This document shows, piece after piece, positions 9,093 to 16,798 of a stretch of 64,000 bases of DNA. The stretch's first letter is position 1. Each line of letters begins with the position of its first letter. The notes below the pieces were generated by a model, which was not told where the DNA came from, did no database searches, and saw only the letters and a list, made by a program, of their open reading frames with translations. A program made the translations under genes and the position numbers. Source of the DNA: Caballeronia megalochromosomata (GTDB lineage Bacteria > Pseudomonadota > Gammaproteobacteria > Burkholderiales > Burkholderiaceae); the NCBI GenBank assembly GCA_001580565.1, contig LRBF01000060.1, positions 62,001-126,000 on the forward strand, read 5' to 3'.

Positions 9093-9323
9093 TTACTCGG
9101 CAGACCGATTTTGAGCGAGCAATGCGTCAAACGCGTCACGCGCTGCTTGTAACTCACCCATTGCCGCAGCTAGACGCACAAGTTTAAGCTGCGGAGGCGC
9201 GGTGCCGTTTGCTGCTTCGAAGTACGCTGCAAGGGCGCTCGACGCGGTATGCACCTCACGAGTGGCGTTTGCGACCCGCCCGATAGCTACGCGTTCGTGT
9301 CCATGTCTTGCTGTCTCGCGCAC
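9093..9323 (-). CDS. Small hypothetical protein, 76 aa
   Basis: The frame starts at GTG 9321-9323, directly after AAGAAAGAGG, which can serve as ribosome-binding site, and ends at 9093. The product is an Ala-rich helical protein (VRLAAAMGELQAARDAFDALL) without a signal peptide or membrane segment. It resembles short unassigned proteins in Burkholderia accessory regions, but I cannot name a family. It is the last gene of a minus-strand series running from 13747 down to here. Confidence 0.45.
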   Translation of the reverse strand: MRETARHGHERVAIGRVANATREVHTASSALAAYFEAANGTAPPQLKLVRLAAAMGELQAARDAFDALLAQNRSAE

Positions 9324-9669
9324 CCTCTTTCTTTATAGATTTGATTGATGCTAGCCTGCGTAGCCGTCCAGCAAATTGGTGCACCTCGCGCCTCTTATGG
9401 CGTCGTACGATGAGCCAAGCTGCGAAGGGCACGACAACGGTTGGCCAGTATTGCCTCAGATAGTCAAAGAAGTAGTTGAGAGTGCACGCGTCGCCTTCAG
9501 TCTTCGATTACGTCCATTAGGTAAGCTAAGCGTGGAACCCAGACTTCCATTGGCAGGGACGCTCTCAACGTTTAGCGGAGGCCGGCTTATCTGCGGAGGA
9601 GCCGTGTTTTGTACGTCAGAGTCACGCGACTCAACCGAAATCCTGGCGACGTCGCTTCAGTCCTTCCTT

Positions 9670-9945
9670 CTATTTCCGACGATGTGGAGGCAATCCTCTG
9701 AGTTCCTCCTCGTAGAGCCCGGCGCGTTCGGAAGCCTCCATCATGCTGCGTAGGCTCGCCTTCTGCTCCTTCCCGAGCTTTCTTTTGAATGCAAGTACCG
9801 AACGCCTCAAGATGCGCTCACGCCCTTCCGTAACGTCCACGCCAGGAAGAAGTCCCGCGACGATGAGCTTATCTAGGTATGCGGACGAAACGTGCAGAAT
9901 TTTCGCCGCCTCTTCGCGCGTGAGTTCATCAGAGTCCACAATCAT
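9670..9945 (-). CDS. Helix-turn-helix antitoxin-like (excisionase-fold) protein, 91 aa
   Basis: The N-terminal part (LTREEAAKILHVSSAYLDKLI, about residues 8-28) is a MerR/excisionase-type helix-turn-helix, followed by a basic wing (GRERILRRSVLAFKRKLG) and a charged C-terminal helix. Proteins with this layout usually act as antitoxins or autorepressors paired with a PIN-domain toxin encoded just downstream. No PIN domain is readable downstream here, so it looks like an orphan. GGAGG directly touches the ATG at 9945 but stands six bases from an in-frame GTG at 9939, which may be the true start. Confidence 0.68.
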   Translation of the reverse strand: MIVDSDELTREEAAKILHVSSAYLDKLIVAGLLPGVDVTEGRERILRRSVLAFKRKLGKEQKASLRSMMEASERAGLYEEELRGLPPHRRK

Positions 9946-10049
9946 CCTCCGTCGTTCGGGGTTCAGAGCATTGGGAGGTTCTATTCAACCTCACAATACT
10001 TAGTGGAAACGACGCCCTTGCTGAAGTCAGCGAATTGAATGGCAGTCGG

Positions 10050-10325
10050 TCACCGGCTGAGGCGTCGTGATTTACGACGCCGGGCGCTGCGGTTCAACGG
10101 CTGCGGTCGAGCAATATTGACGATTACGCCACCATCCGGCTTGATATCCCACAATAAGGGCGTTCCTACTTTTATGCCGAGGGCTAGACGAACTGCTTTG
10201 GGGACGACCGTCCTTCCACGTCTGTCTATTACCGAGCTTGGCGAGTCTGTCTCCTCGAAGTCCCGAACGGGACCATCTAGCCATCGCGATTGTGCAAGAC
10301 ACTGAACGCCGCGAGCATGACCTCC
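10050..10325 (-). CDS. AbrB/PrlF-type swapped-hairpin antitoxin domain without a canonical start codon
   Basis: Read on the minus strand, this frame contains SVIDRRGRTVVPKAVRLALG followed by KVGTPLLWDIKPDGGVIV, the typical AbrB/SpoVT/PrlF hairpin (rGrvviPkavR..Lgik.Gt.l.w.i.pdG). It ends in a basic tail and TGA at 10050-10052. The frame is open to 10325 but holds no ATG, GTG, TTG or CTG. It overlaps the end of the 355-aa gene upstream (stop at 10277), in the -1 frame relative to it. It may be translated by frameshifting from that gene, start at a rare codon, or be a relic. AbrB-type antitoxins bind their own promoter and a toxin; no toxin is seen next to it. Confidence 0.55.
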   Translation of the reverse strand, partial: GGHARGVQCLAQSRWLDGPVRDFEETDSPSSVIDRRGRTVVPKAVRLALGIKVGTPLLWDIKPDGGVIVNIARPQPLNRSARRRKSRRLSR

Positions 10326-11344
10326 TCAATTGTCGCGTTAGGACTTCCTACATGTGCCTCCAGTCCGTACGCTCGGGACTCGAATCGCTCGACCTGGATG
10401 TGTGCGGTGTCCGCCTGAAGCGAAATGTTCAGTCGCGCTATTCGCTGCGGCGGGTGATGCCCGGCTCGCAATTCATTCACAAACACGGTCGCGGTGTTCA
10501 GTGAGACATACGGTGGGAACACCCCCTCATAACCATGCGAGGTCATTGCGTCGAGACATCGTTTCCATACCGGGGTGCGGGGGTCGCACTCTGCCGCGAC
10601 ATCGTAGGAAGGAGCCACGGCCACGTTTCCCGGCTCCGACTCGTGACTTCCAGCGTAAGCTACAAGCGTCGTACGGTGGTACTCAATCGCGAATCCGCGC
10701 GTCATTTTTTTTAAGTGGCGGAACTGCTCATTGTTTGCGAGACACTGTAGCGGAGTTTTCCCGCCAAGGTTGCCACGACGCGACTTTAGGTAATGCAGTC
10801 GCGCATCGGCAGGTGCAGGCCACAAAATTCGGCAGACCTCGTACAAGCGCGCACGATGTTTTGCTTCCTGAATGAAGACCTCAGGGTAGTAGTTCTGCTC
10901 ATCCACGACGATGAAAAACACACTGCCACTCGCAACTAGCCGACGGAGTGTCGCCCTTGTTACTCCGAGACGAGAGCAGAACGTCGCCTCATCCATGAGC
11001 CGGCCCGCGCGAACATCTGCACGTCTGTTGTTCCTTTCCGCCTCGCCCAGTTGTGCGATAAGGGTATCGGCTGTTTCCAGCGGCTCCTCCGTGTTCTCTT
11101 TTAGGGGGAGGGGCGGAAGCTTGGTGCGTATGGTTCTTGCGCCAGTCGCGGGGTCGTGGGCGGTCAGCCATGTTGATTGCTGCGCGATTAAAAATATCAT
11201 TCCTCGGTCAGGATAGTGCCGTAGCAATCGTGCGGCCGTCGCGCGCAGAGCCAAGACATTGTCGGCGCCATGCAACTCAGTGAGCTCACTTAGAAGAGCG
11301 TGCGCTCCCAACAACGCGTTTGTTCGCTCGTCCGGTGTGGTCAC
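10277..11344 (-). CDS. Composite regulator-like protein: BPSL0761-like N-terminus, HTH, ParS/MbcA-like middle, 355 aa
   Basis: Residues 1-60 (MTTPDERTNALL, then ARLLRHYPDRG) resemble the small BPSL0761-family proteins of Burkholderia, one of which is encoded alone at 12728-12964. Residues 115-150 (FCSRLGVTRATLRRLVASGSVFF) form a helix-turn-helix with the Phe-rich strand seen in Xre/MbcA/ParS-type antitoxins. LGGKTPLQCLANNEQF near residue 205 matches their conserved G-x-TPL segment. The last 120 residues are unrecognised. It is probably a DNA-binding protein of antitoxin ancestry. It precedes the AbrB-like frame, which overlaps its 3' end. The domain assignments are by eye; the combination is unusual. 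Confidence 0.6.
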   Translation of the reverse strand: MTTPDERTNALLGAHALLSELTELHGADNVLALRATAARLLRHYPDRGMIFLIAQQSTWLTAHDPATGARTIRTKLPPLPLKENTEEPLETADTLIAQLGEAERNNRRADVRAGRLMDEATFCSRLGVTRATLRRLVASGSVFFIVVDEQNYYPEVFIQEAKHRARLYEVCRILWPAPADARLHYLKSRRGNLGGKTPLQCLANNEQFRHLKKMTRGFAIEYHRTTLVAYAGSHESEPGNVAVAPSYDVAAECDPRTPVWKRCLDAMTSHGYEGVFPPYVSLNTATVFVNELRAGHHPPQRIARLNISLQADTAHIQVERFESRAYGLEAHVGSPNATIEEVMLAAFSVLHNRDG

Positions 11345-11447
11345 AGAGCCCCTCCGTGTAGCTTGAACTTACTGATTACGGTCTTGAAGTCGGACCGCAT
11401 CCGCCTCGGAATGACCACGGAACGCGGGAGATGTTCGAGCGGGCTCG

Positions 11448-11906
11448 TTACGGTCCGCCGAGTTCCAACTCAAACGTCGACGCGAAATTGAAGCAGCGCT
11501 CGGCGAGTTCTCCTGCGCAGGCGTCGGGAATAGAGCTCGCTCGACTGACTATGGCCGGGTGTGAGCGATATGCCACTACTCGGCCCTCCTGCCAAATCCA
11601 GGCGCCTGCCTGAAGCCAAAAATGGCGCTCAGATGCCAACACGCGAATTTCGGACTGGACGTACAGTGGAGGTAGAGCGTCGCAGTCGAATTCAATGCCC
11701 TGTGCACGCACGAGCGGCCACAATTCAGCTACAACAGTAAGGGGCGTCACCATTGGGTTGCCGGAAAGCTCTACCCCAACTGAACGAATGTGGTCGCGCC
11801 GCTCATTGATAGTAATAAACCAGTTGTTTTCGCTTTGATGTACAAACCATTGGCACACGCACACCGAGTCCGCGCCGGAGTCCAACATCATTTCGACTCG
11901 TATCAC
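11448..11906 (-). CDS. Hypothetical protein, 152 aa
   Basis: This uninterrupted frame has balanced composition, several Trp and Cys residues and alternating hydrophobic strands (ADSVCVCQWFVHQSENNWFI at the start, RHFWLQAGAWIWQEGRVVAY later). It suggests a compact beta-rich cytoplasmic protein. There is no signal peptide, membrane segment or recognised motif. It lies about 100 bp upstream of the composite regulator in the same direction and may be cotranscribed with it. Confidence 0.5.
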   Translation of the reverse strand: MIRVEMMLDSGADSVCVCQWFVHQSENNWFITINERRDHIRSVGVELSGNPMVTPLTVVAELWPLVRAQGIEFDCDALPPLYVQSEIRVLASERHFWLQAGAWIWQEGRVVAYRSHPAIVSRASSIPDACAGELAERCFNFASTFELELGGP

Positions 11907-12304
11907 GATGCGCCTCCCTCAGCAAACGTTCCATTGCGGCCATCTGGGGGACGCACTTCCTTCACGGGCGGCGTGGCAAGGAGCTGCGGGAGTGCCGCTG
12001 ACGAGAACTGCTGCAGACCGTGGACGAAATTCGAGGAGCACATCAAGTGGGCCCTCTTTGACACGTTAGGTATCCGACACCGCTTCGGCAGCACGTCTCG
12101 TGTGTCGGCGCTCCACGCTGGCGGCCCAACAACTCGATAACGACGACCTGAGGCGGTAAACCCGTGGGGCGTGGTTGATGTCCGTTATCGCAGAGCTGAC
12201 CAAGCCGATTCGTCATCTAGTCGCTCGCCGAGGGAACGCCGTTCGAAACGGTCTTCGGTCTCGATATCGGATGAACAACCGATGGCTTTCGTCATTAGCA
12301 GATG
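11907..12304. other. Gap of about 400 bp without a supported gene
   Basis: Plus-strand frames here are antisense-like and carry no motif. The stretch probably holds the promoter of the gene at 11448-11906. Confidence 0.4.
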
Positions 12305-12649
12305 TCAAGAAGAGTGAGGTGGTTCGACCAAGTAGTCGCCGTCGAGCATTGCGAGTGTGACGTCCTTCACGTTCTCAACCTTATAAATAGTCGTCCACGC
12401 ATTCCAGACATATGCCGAGTCAAAGCTGAAGCCGGGTGGGCCAACTAGCTTATACGTTCGACCCGTCTGGGTTATTCCTTTCCGAGAAGCGACGTCGAAC
12501 TTCACGATTGCCGAACTAACGCGAGCGCTGAGCGTCTCAGGTCTAGTGCCCACGAAATAACGTTGGCCATCGTCGACCTCGAAAATTCGCCACTCTGTGA
12601 GTGTGATTTCGGACTCTTCGGATACTGACCTCGTTTTCCAGATGGGCAT
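12305..12649 (-). CDS. Conserved hypothetical protein of accessory regions, about 114 aa
   Basis: The pattern LTEWRIFEVDDGQRYFVG, RVSSAIVKFDVASRKGIT, then GRTYKLVGPPGF with Y-VWNAW is familiar from a family of unknown function common on proteobacterial islands and plasmids. It is a beta-rich domain of about 100 residues. The ATG at 12649 (MPIWKTRSV) is chosen because GGAG stands nine bases upstream and family members begin near this point; GTG 12697 and ATG 12673 are alternatives. It follows the BPSL0761-like gene in the same direction. The biochemical role is unknown. Confidence 0.6.
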   Translation of the reverse strand: MPIWKTRSVSEESEITLTEWRIFEVDDGQRYFVGTRPETLSARVSSAIVKFDVASRKGITQTGRTYKLVGPPGFSFDSAYVWNAWTTIYKVENVKDVTLAMLDGDYLVEPPHSS

Positions 12650-12727
12650 GTTTGCAGCGCTCCGCATTGAAGGCATTGAGTCCGCGTCACCCCGCACCGT
12701 GAATGACTCGGCGTCTTTGAATTGCTC

Positions 12728-12964
12728 TTAACGTTTGCCTCCCGCACTGCGGGAAGGGTGTCGTTCGGCAACTTCTGGGCATGTCCAAATGTCGGGTAAA
12801 GCGTCCGCTGAGCGTTGCAGGTCGGTCGTCTCTGGAAAGTGTCTTAGTAACCCCACGGCGACGGAACGGACCAGGTCAAGCATCGACACGTCACCCTCGA
12901 CGAGGCTCTCAAGGAAGAGCCTTGTTTCAATGACAGACTGAGTACGTTGCGCTGGCGTCGTCAT
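12728..12964 (-). CDS. BPSL0761-family small protein, 78 aa
   Basis: The start MTTPAQRTQSVIETRLFLESL, the hydrophobic VRSVAVGLLRHFPET and the C-terminal LPDIW match a small protein family named after Burkholderia BPSL0761, of unknown function. The ATG at 12964 is chosen because AGGAG lies six bases upstream; the in-frame ATG at 12970 would be touching it. The same signature (MTTPxERT, LLRHYP) forms the N-terminus of the 355-aa protein at 10277-11344. It sits in a minus-strand series starting with the DUF6471 gene and may respond to that regulator. Confidence 0.75.
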   Translation of the reverse strand: MTTPAQRTQSVIETRLFLESLVEGDVSMLDLVRSVAVGLLRHFPETTDLQRSADALPDIWTCPEVAERHPSRSAGGKR

Positions 12965-13013
12965 CTCCATCTCCTGCAAATGTCCCGTCGCTTTCAAGGA
13001 TGCGCGCTTGGCG

Positions 13014-13226
13014 TCATACGGCCGCCTTGATTGTCGTATCGGACGCCAATCCCTCGTCTCTAAGGCGGTAGTCCCGATTCGGAGAGAGAGCGCCGGGCAG
13101 CACTAAGTCCCGAATTTGCCGAGCCAGGACGATGCCAAGCGGCTCTGCTTGAGGGAGGTTCACGTCTTGACGAGTGCGATTTTCTTCGCACTTCTTGAAG
13201 GCTAGCACAACCTTTGGAGAATGCAA
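13014..13226 (-). CDS. Small hypothetical protein, up to 70 aa
   Basis: Two frames compete here. This one reads convincingly as protein (LGIVLARQIRDLVLPGALSP, then NRDYRLRDEGLASDTTIKAAV) and begins at TTG 13226 or the GTG shortly after. The rival frame (ATG 13245) overlaps the upstream stop codon but is Ser/Arg-rich. The gene follows the DUF6471 gene by 11 bp and is likely cotranscribed. The family is unassigned. Confidence 0.5.
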   Translation of the reverse strand: MHSPKVVLAFKKCEENRTRQDVNLPQAEPLGIVLARQIRDLVLPGALSPNRDYRLRDEGLASDTTIKAAV

Positions 13227-13237
13227 GACCGCCGAGC

Positions 13238-13747
13238 TCAGGCATTCGTGCGAGCCATCGCTGCCGCGATTATGTCTTCCGGGTCAAGGAATCGGTCGAG
13301 AGAGTCGGCGTTGAGGAGGTACAGGAGTTGCAGGAATAGGCTGAGGGAAATTATGCCGTTATTTATCTGTGTACTTAGTGCGCGCTGCGACACTGCCGTC
13401 CCTAGTCTTCGAAGTCGCTCAGCAAAATCTTCGATATTCTCGGTGGGTTGCCGCGCGAGCTCGGCCTCACATACCGCGCGCGCCCGCTGTTCCCAGGTAT
13501 CCGCTACGCGAACGGCGCTGCTCCACCGTTCTGGCATCCGTGCGCCCGTGACTGAGACAATTTGAAGAAACAGACTGAGCCTCAGCGTGCCGCGCGAGAT
13601 GCGGGAAACGACTGAGCGCGGTTGGGCCGCTATGCCGTTCGAGGCCAGCGCTTCCATCAAACCGTCGTATGACACGTCTTTCCGCGCTAGTACGACTCGA
13701 GTTGCGCGGGAAGCCAGTTTCGCCCAAACCGTTTCAATCTCGCTCAT
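13238..13747 (-). CDS. Protein with two DUF6471 domains, 169 aa
   Basis: Two copies of the same about 65-residue helical domain are visible. The first is ASRATRVVLARKDVSYDGLMEAL ending RGTLRLSLFLQIVSVTGA. The second is AVCEAELARQPTENIEDFAERL ending NGIISLSLFLQLLYLLNA. This is the DUF6471 pattern, which looks like a helix-turn-helix regulator fold. TTG and ATG start codons adjoin; the ATG at 13747 is preferred. A perfect inverted repeat lies about 40 bp upstream (13788-13805), which would suit autoregulation. It is the first gene of a minus-strand cassette of small island genes. Confidence 0.72.
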   Translation of the reverse strand: MSEIETVWAKLASRATRVVLARKDVSYDGLMEALASNGIAAQPRSVVSRISRGTLRLSLFLQIVSVTGARMPERWSSAVRVADTWEQRARAVCEAELARQPTENIEDFAERLRRLGTAVSQRALSTQINNGIISLSLFLQLLYLLNADSLDRFLDPEDIIAAAMARTNA

Positions 13748-13787
13748 CAAAGTGCTTGCGTTCTGTGATTTTTTTTGGCTAGACTAA

Positions 13788-13805
13788 GTGCGTAAAAATA
13801 CGCAC
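13788..13805. promoter_or_regulatory. Palindromic operator candidate upstream of the DUF6471 gene
   Basis: GTGCGTA (13788-13794) and TACGCAC (13799-13805) are exact reverse complements around AAAA. The site is 41 bp upstream of the DUF6471 start codon, in promoter position. The likely binder is the DUF6471 protein itself, by inference only. Confidence 0.5.
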
Positions 13806-15351
13806 AATGGATGCGCGCTGACACAAGCAAAAAAGCATGCGGCGCGACGGTTCCGCGCAGCCAGTTGTTGGTTTCAGCCAGGCGAGTATACAGTGGGCGC
13901 CCGGTATGCCCCATCGGTGCTCGGTGGGGATTTGGGGAGTCTGTCTCATCCTTTGTTTGCGCTCGGAGGCGCATTTCATCGGGCATCCTTGAAACCGCGC
14001 CCTGGTCATGCCATTTAATGTCTAGGTCGCGCAACAAGTCATCCGGTTTTGAACCCAATCGCAGCCGCCGGAATAAGTAAGGTATCCGAAGTATACGTAG
14101 GGGTGGTCGGCGCCTGTCTGATGGTACGTCAAGTCACTTCACGGGGGGCAGTTGCTATCAAGTGCTCGTGGACGATGCGCTGCTGTATTCACGCCAGAGG
14201 CGAACCTCAGACTCGGACTTTGGGTTGCGATGTGAAACCGTTTTTACGTGTGCTTTTGTCGGGGCTCTGCTTTAAGCGACTGAGGGGAGGCGTGATGAAG
14301 GGCTCCGGGGGGGCTATTGATTGAGGCAAACGCTGGCCATGGCTGACCTGTACGCCACTGCGACAGACATCGGGCGCAGTTTGCACGGCACGGGTTGCTG
14401 CGGCCTCGTGCAACCTCCCTCGCAGCCTTCTACGTTGGGCGGGGAGTGCTAGGGTGTTCCCAAAAAAAATCCGATTCGCGAGTTATCAATTCGCCGACGT
14501 CACGAAACATATTGCCGCTTGAAGACGAGGGCGCCGGCTACAAGCAACCGACGTAAATTAATTGAGCCATTAAGACAATCTGCGAAAGTCACTTGGAAGC
14601 TCGAGCGGGCGCCGGTCTACCGCGAAGAGCAAGGCAGGCACGAAAAAGCGGCAATTCAATAACAAAAAACTTGACGCCGCCGCGCCAAGGCATATCATAG
14701 CTATGGAAGATGACGAAGATGCGATAAAGCAGTCCCTGTACGGAGTATGGTCCGCAATTGATAACAAATCAAGGAATTTCTGAAAATATTTTTGAAAATT
14801 TTTGGTGCGGTGGACGGGGTTCAGTCTCAGCGCCAGGAGCCTCGGGACGCAGGGCTTGATGGGCGATTCTGCGCCGACGATTGCGATGGTCTTCTGGTCG
14901 CTGACTTTGCGTGCTGGTCATTGGAGCCTCACTTCCTCGGCCGCACGCTTGCTGCGGAATAGTGACTTAAGGCTGGTCGGATATGTTCTCAATGCAGGAC
15001 TCCATCGAGCGTCAGCATCGCATCAGCGTCGACCGATGCAGCGCCGAAGCTATTGACGAATGCGAGCGATACTTCCGGGCTGGGTGCATTCACTTCCAGG
15101 CGCCGATTCAACGCTTGCTAGTGGCACCAACGCGCGCGCCGGACTTCTTGTGGCCTATGAAGAACACGTTTGCGTCGTCTTACCCCGTTCTTTGTGGCCG
15201 TCGGGGTGACGCACGAGGGGCCAACGCGGGAGCGGAGCTGACGCGCAGGCCAGGTGCCGGCCGGCACAAAACTCGTGTAATGAAGGCGCGAGGCAGGGTA
15301 GGCGACGCGTCGCACTCACATGGCGGCGCAGCACGCCTATATGTGTGAACC
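13806..15351. other. Non-coding stretch of 1.5 kb upstream of the Tn7-like operon
   Basis: No frame here has a supported start and protein-like composition. Around 14760-14800 the DNA is very AT-rich with repeated A and T tracts, and a short 25-codon frame (ATG 14703) precedes it. A transposon left end with repeated transposase-binding sites would be expected in such a place, but no clear terminal repeat could be recognised by eye. The promoter for tnsC presumably lies at its right edge. Confidence 0.4.
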
Positions 15352-16785
15352 ATGAACGAGCTCGCAAATCTGGATGGCGCAGCGTTGTCTCTAGACCCCG
15401 TGCGTTCCCGTTACCAGTGCATTGAAATGCCCGACTCGTTGGACTCGAACGTGTACATGGCTGAGAAGCGGAAGAGCTACCGATTGCCCGCTAAACAGTT
15501 CCGAACGCCTTCCAACGCAAGCGATAGCCTGAGCTTCTTGCTTCCGAAAATAACAACCCTGGACCAGGCCGTCGAAGCACTGCGTTTTCGCGGCGTCGAG
15601 AAGCCCGCCGACCCTCATAACATTGATGTGGGGGAGGCGGTCCAGCAATACGCCCGCCTCCCTCTCGCCTATCTCGCCACCAGAGAGGTAGGCGAACTGT
15701 TCCTGCAAATCCTAGCAGCTATGCGGCTCTCGTCGACGCTGAGAGACCCGTGCGCAATCAGGTATGCCAGATTCTACAATGACCAAGATATTGCTGGAAC
15801 TCTGGAACCGCCCGCTGCGCCCGACTTCCTCCATAGCCTTGAAGGGACAGCATTTAAGCTGGTTGGTGTCGCCGGATGCGGGCGAACCGCATTCCTCCAG
15901 CGGGTTCGCGCAGCTTTGGGGAGACCGCGCAAGATGGTTCGTGAAGCGGGAAGTGGGCCACGGGAAATGTATTTTATGCCCGTCTTGATAGTCAGTTGGC
16001 CAAAGAGCGGAACGAAGAAGGAACTTTTCCAAAACTTTAGAAGTGCATTTATAAGTGAGATTGGGTCATCAGGCAGTGCGAATAAGATGTTCACCTTCTT
16101 CTCAGGGAAGAACGCACAGAACGCCGTCATTGCGACATGCGTGCTGCTCAATCTTGGCTTGTTAGTTGTTGACGGAGGCTGCAAGGCCGCCCTCGAACAC
16201 GGTGAAACATCGGAAGTCCTCGATTTTATTAGCACCTTTCAGAGCCGGACCGGAATACCAGTGATTGTTTCCGGAACTTACATATTCGACCTTGCAGTTA
16301 TGAAGCGCGGCAGTAGGAGCACGAAGTTCGGCACCTGCGGAGCAGCGTATTTCGATGCTGTACCTGCGCCATGCTCAGGTAAGACCGTCAAAGGTGACCC
16401 GAAACATCTCTGGACGCAGCTCAGCGATTGGCAATGGAAGCTTGGGCACCGTGAATTCGCTGTGCCTCCTCCCGAATTCTTCGCCAAAGCTACCTGGGAC
16501 CTTACAGCTGGAGTGCATCAGCAGTTCTGTGAGGCGTGTAACGACCTACACCAAAAAATACTCCATGACCCCGGTCTGCTCGAGCCGGATGCGATGACGG
16601 AAGAGCGTTTGCGCGAGCTATTTTCCGTTCGACTGAGGAGCTTCCAGGAGCCACTAAGGGTGATAACGACTTTTAGGGAGTCTCGTCAAGTAGACAAGGA
16701 CGACCTAATTGCATACGCCGACTACCTGCCTTTTGAGGCGTTTCAGACATCGTTTGCACGTTCCACGTTTCGGATGTCGCGTTAG
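15352..16785 (+). CDS. tnsC: TnsC/TniB-like AAA+ protein with altered Walker motifs, 477 aa
   Basis: The layout follows Tn7-type TnsC. It has an N-terminal extension, a P-loop region VGVAGCGRTAFLQRV (residues 171-185), a Walker B-like strand LGLLVVDGG (268-276) and a sensor-like IPVIVSGTYIFDL (302-313), followed by a helical C-terminal part. Known family members have GK(T/S) in the P-loop and DE in Walker B. Here the Lys is Arg178 and the Glu after Asp274 is Gly. Such changes normally abolish ATP hydrolysis and may weaken binding. TnsC links the target selector (TniQ) to the transposase. It is the first gene of a same-strand operon; the tniQ start follows after 13 bp. The family call is by pattern recognition. 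Confidence 0.78.
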   Translation: MNELANLDGAALSLDPVRSRYQCIEMPDSLDSNVYMAEKRKSYRLPAKQFRTPSNASDSLSFLLPKITTLDQAVEALRFRGVEKPADPHNIDVGEAVQQYARLPLAYLATREVGELFLQILAAMRLSSTLRDPCAIRYARFYNDQDIAGTLEPPAAPDFLHSLEGTAFKLVGVAGCGRTAFLQRVRAALGRPRKMVREAGSGPREMYFMPVLIVSWPKSGTKKELFQNFRSAFISEIGSSGSANKMFTFFSGKNAQNAVIATCVLLNLGLLVVDGGCKAALEHGETSEVLDFISTFQSRTGIPVIVSGTYIFDLAVMKRGSRSTKFGTCGAAYFDAVPAPCSGKTVKGDPKHLWTQLSDWQWKLGHREFAVPPPEFFAKATWDLTAGVHQQFCEACNDLHQKILHDPGLLEPDAMTEERLRELFSVRLRSFQEPLRVITTFRESRQVDKDDLIAYADYLPFEAFQTSFARSTFRMSR

Positions 16786-16798
16786 GAGGGGGAAAATC

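Noticed and set aside
9376..9753. Plus-strand frame overlapping the HTH antitoxin-like gene
   Set aside because: The minus-strand frame carries a clear helix-turn-helix, while this one has no motif.
14049..15348. Several open frames of 65-121 codons upstream of tnsC
   Set aside because: None has a ribosome-binding site, a recognisable motif or protein-like composition.
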